This document shows positions 62,157 to 64,000 of a stretch of 64,000 nt of DNA, one piece after another. Position numbers and translations under genes: made by a program. A model generated the notes under the pieces. The model worked only from the letters and a program-made list of their open reading frames with translations. It was not told the DNA's origin and ran no database searches. Source of the stretch: Rubripirellula lacrimiformis (GTDB taxonomy: Bacteria; Planctomycetota; Planctomycetia; Pirellulales; Pirellulaceae); NCBI RefSeq assembly GCF_007741535.1, contig NZ_CP036525.1:5704001-5768000 (forward strand). Reading direction: 5' to 3'. Every line of letters starts with the position of its first letter. The stretch's first letter is position 1.

Positions 62157-64000
62157 ATGTCTCTGCCGCTGCTTGATTGCGTCGCCCGATTCTGCCGCAC
62201 GCCCCACCGCCGTACACATCAGCAGCCCTTGGTCGTACGGATCACCGCGGGCCTGCTGACCACTTTGGGCTTGTTGGGCTTTGTCGGCTGTGATCGTGGT
62301 GGCCCATCGCCCGACCAGTCGTTGGAAAGTCCGTCGCTTGACGATCCCAAACCGGCAACAACCCCGCCGTCGTTGGAAACCGCCTACCGGTTCAGCCAGC
62401 AGGGTCGCGACGCCGAAGCGCTTGCTGAAGTACGCCGACTGCTGATCGCGACCCCGGACGACCGCGACACATTGTTGATGGCGATCGAACTGGATTCGCG
62501 ACTAGGCAACTTCTGCGAAGCTGCTGAATTGGCGATCAAGCTTGCGGCCAGCGACCCGACGATCACGGCGGACATGTTGGTACGCGCCTTCGATCTACAC
62601 TTGCGCTGTAAAGATTTTGCGGGTGCCGAACAGGCCTTGCTGCGGCTATTGCAATTCAGCCCCAACCACGTCGAAGGGCATCGGTTGTCGGCCCAACTTT
62701 ACAACGCTCAAGGCCGGCGAGCGGAGGCCTGTGAACACGTGATCCAACTGATCCGTTTGCGTGCCGTGCGGCCCGAGGAAACGCTTAGCCTGATCGATAG
62801 GCAAGGTCCGTTCTTGTTGGTTTCCTTTGATGACTTTACCAATGCCGAAGAACTTTCCATGTTCTCGCTGGGACGGATCCGGGGACAGTACGTCAAGTTC
62901 AACAAGGCATCCAACGAAGTCCTGGATCGGTTGACCCAACTGCGTGAAAAGTTCCCAGACAGTACGGCGGTTGCCGCGTTCCAAGGACGCGTCATCGCAG
63001 AAACCGGCCGGCAAGATGCCCTGCGCCAATGGGCCCAATCGTTGCCGCCGGGAATCGAGCAGCAGCCGGAATACTGGCACGCCATTGGCCAGGGCCTATC
63101 ACTGGAAAACCGCCACGAAGAAGCGATCCGCGCCTTCGGCGAGGCGTTGCGCCGCGACCCAACCGACCGCGGTTCGCTGCGGGGTATCGCCCAGCACTTG
63201 GATTCGCTCGGACGTGACGAGGAAGCGGTGCCGATCCGCAACCGCCTAGAAACTCTCGACAAGATCTTTCGAATCGCGAAAGATGCCGACCAAGAACAGG
63301 CGGGATGGATTGCCGAACAGTTGCAGACCCTGGTTCGCCCTTGGGAATCCGCCGCATGGTTCATGCAAGCCGCTCGGCTGGGCGGCGATTTCCAACAACA
63401 AATCCCCGAACTGAATCGACGCCACGCATCGATCGTGGCATGGGAAAGCCAGCCAGGGGCGACCGCCCAAAAAATCGACAACGCTCGCCTCGTAAGCCTG
63501 CTGTCGTTCGAGGTGGACGATTGGCCGATGCCAAAGTTTGGAACGGATCCCACGGGTGCAAATTCGAACCAGGTTGCCCAAACCGATCGCGTGTCACGAT
63601 TCGAAGACATCGCGTCGAAGGTGGGGCTGGTAGCAGCCTTCCAAAGCGGCTTCCCCGACAACGGGCACGGTTTCTATGCGCATCAAGTCAACGGTGGCGG
63701 CCTGGCCGCGGTGGACTACGACCTGGACGGACGCTGCGATGTCTATATCGTCCAGTCCGGTGGGTCCCCCAATGACCGCACCGGGTCGGCCGCCAACCAA
63801 TTGTTTCGTTGCCTTCCCGACGCAAAATTCCAAGAAGTGACCGAACCGTCGGGCAGTGGCGACCGCAGCCTAGGCCAGGGCGTGTGCGCCGGCGACATCA
63901 ACCAGGACGGATTCCTAGACCTGGTGATCGCCAATATCGGTGCCAATACGGTCCTGATCAATCAAGGTGACGGAACCTTTCGCGAACAGTTCGTTGCCAA
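62157..64000 (+). CDS. TPR/FG-GAP lipoprotein, second copy, cut by window end
   Basis: This frame is open from ATG 62157 to the last base of the window (about 614 codons so far). After a signal sequence (GLLTTLGLLGFVGC) with lipobox Cys at about 43, TPR-like repeats follow (YRFSQQGRDAEALAEVRRLL; GLSLENRHEEAIRAFGEAL). Then FG-GAP repeats begin: AAVDYDLDGRCDVYIVQSGG and GDINQDGFLDLVIANIGAN. It is homologous in layout to the previous gene (59104-62118) and lies 38 bases after it, so the two form a likely tandem operon. The C-terminus, presumably an UnbV domain, lies outside the window. Confidence 0.88.
   Translation, partial: MSLPLLDCVARFCRTPHRRTHQQPLVVRITAGLLTTLGLLGFVGCDRGGPSPDQSLESPSLDDPKPATTPPSLETAYRFSQQGRDAEALAEVRRLLIATPDDRDTLLMAIELDSRLGNFCEAAELAIKLAASDPTITADMLVRAFDLHLRCKDFAGAEQALLRLLQFSPNHVEGHRLSAQLYNAQGRRAEACEHVIQLIRLRAVRPEETLSLIDRQGPFLLVSFDDFTNAEELSMFSLGRIRGQYVKFNKASNEVLDRLTQLREKFPDSTAVAAFQGRVIAETGRQDALRQWAQSLPPGIEQQPEYWHAIGQGLSLENRHEEAIRAFGEALRRDPTDRGSLRGIAQHLDSLGRDEEAVPIRNRLETLDKIFRIAKDADQEQAGWIAEQLQTLVRPWESAAWFMQAARLGGDFQQQIPELNRRHASIVAWESQPGATAQKIDNARLVSLLSFEVDDWPMPKFGTDPTGANSNQVAQTDRVSRFEDIASKVGLVAAFQSGFPDNGHGFYAHQVNGGGLAAVDYDLDGRCDVYIVQSGGSPNDRTGSAANQLFRCLPDAKFQEVTEPSGSGDRSLGQGVCAGDINQDGFLDLVIANIGANTVLINQGDGTFREQFVA

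Overview
The window is about 57% GC chromosomal DNA, densely packed with genes on both strands. It looks like a marine planctomycete of the Pirellulaceae (Rhodopirellula and relatives). The signs are two formylglycine-type sulfatases in tandem, a DUF1559 pseudopilin-like protein with an H-x-DG C-terminus, a TIGR02999-like ECF sigma factor paired with a serine/threonine kinase, a 2165-residue surface protein with an 'LENRRVLA' N-terminal motif and a dockerin C-terminus, TPR/FG-GAP/UnbV lipoproteins, and Gram-negative lipid A genes. No tRNA, rRNA, CRISPR array, transposase or prophage was seen. Apart from repeats, this is core and house-keeping sequence.

Layout: 0.4-4 kb (minus) holds a BlaI repressor with an M56 membrane peptidase, a DUF1559 protein and a GT9 glycosyltransferase. 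4.3-9.5 kb (plus) holds an S46 peptidase, pterin dehydratase, a Cho/UvrC-like GIY-YIG nuclease and a Tat-exported TIM-barrel isomerase. 9.7-16 kb (minus) holds two sulfatases, a composite palindromic repeat pair, a SHOCT-domain protein with a probable 5' frameshift, the RNase P RNA gene and a membrane-anchored EEP-family protein. 16.5-27.7 kb (plus) holds sucB, a six-copy ~254 bp tandem array (17759-19280), a conserved-looking unknown protein, an M32 carboxypeptidase, a zinc-ribbon membrane protein, an HDAC-family deacetylase and an ECF sigma factor/receptor-kinase pair. 27.8-35 kb (minus) is an envelope region: M28-PDZ peptidase, OmpH/Skp, LpxC, LpxA and a Gfo/Idh/MocA oxidoreductase overlapping lpxA, closed by a terminator; an isochorismatase-like hydrolase and an FmdB zinc ribbon lie upstream. 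35.4-41 kb (plus) holds a PQQ-propeller protein, a PDZ protein overlapping mutY, and a di-haem peroxidase. 41-44.5 kb (minus) holds Dps, a BshB1-type deacetylase, an IMPase and an aldo/keto reductase. 44.7-45.6 kb (plus) is a GT2-like protein. 45.7-58.4 kb (minus) holds the giant surface protein, an MsbA-like ABC exporter with an unusual external loop, and the classic rpsB-tsf-pyrH-frr translation cluster. 59.1-64 kb (plus) holds two tandem lipoproteins of one family, the second running off the window.

The clearest functional groupings are rpsB/tsf/pyrH/frr (translation), ompH/lpxC/lpxA/oxidoreductase (outer-membrane and lipid A biogenesis) and ECF/kinase (signal transduction). I did not find an obviously novel defence or mobile system. 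The best leads are the tandem array, the palindromic repeat pair with stem-preserving changes, the lpxA-linked oxidoreductase (possible 3-amino lipid A route), the receptor kinase with an inverted domain order, a MutY with Glu at the catalytic Asp position, and the C4-run frameshift.
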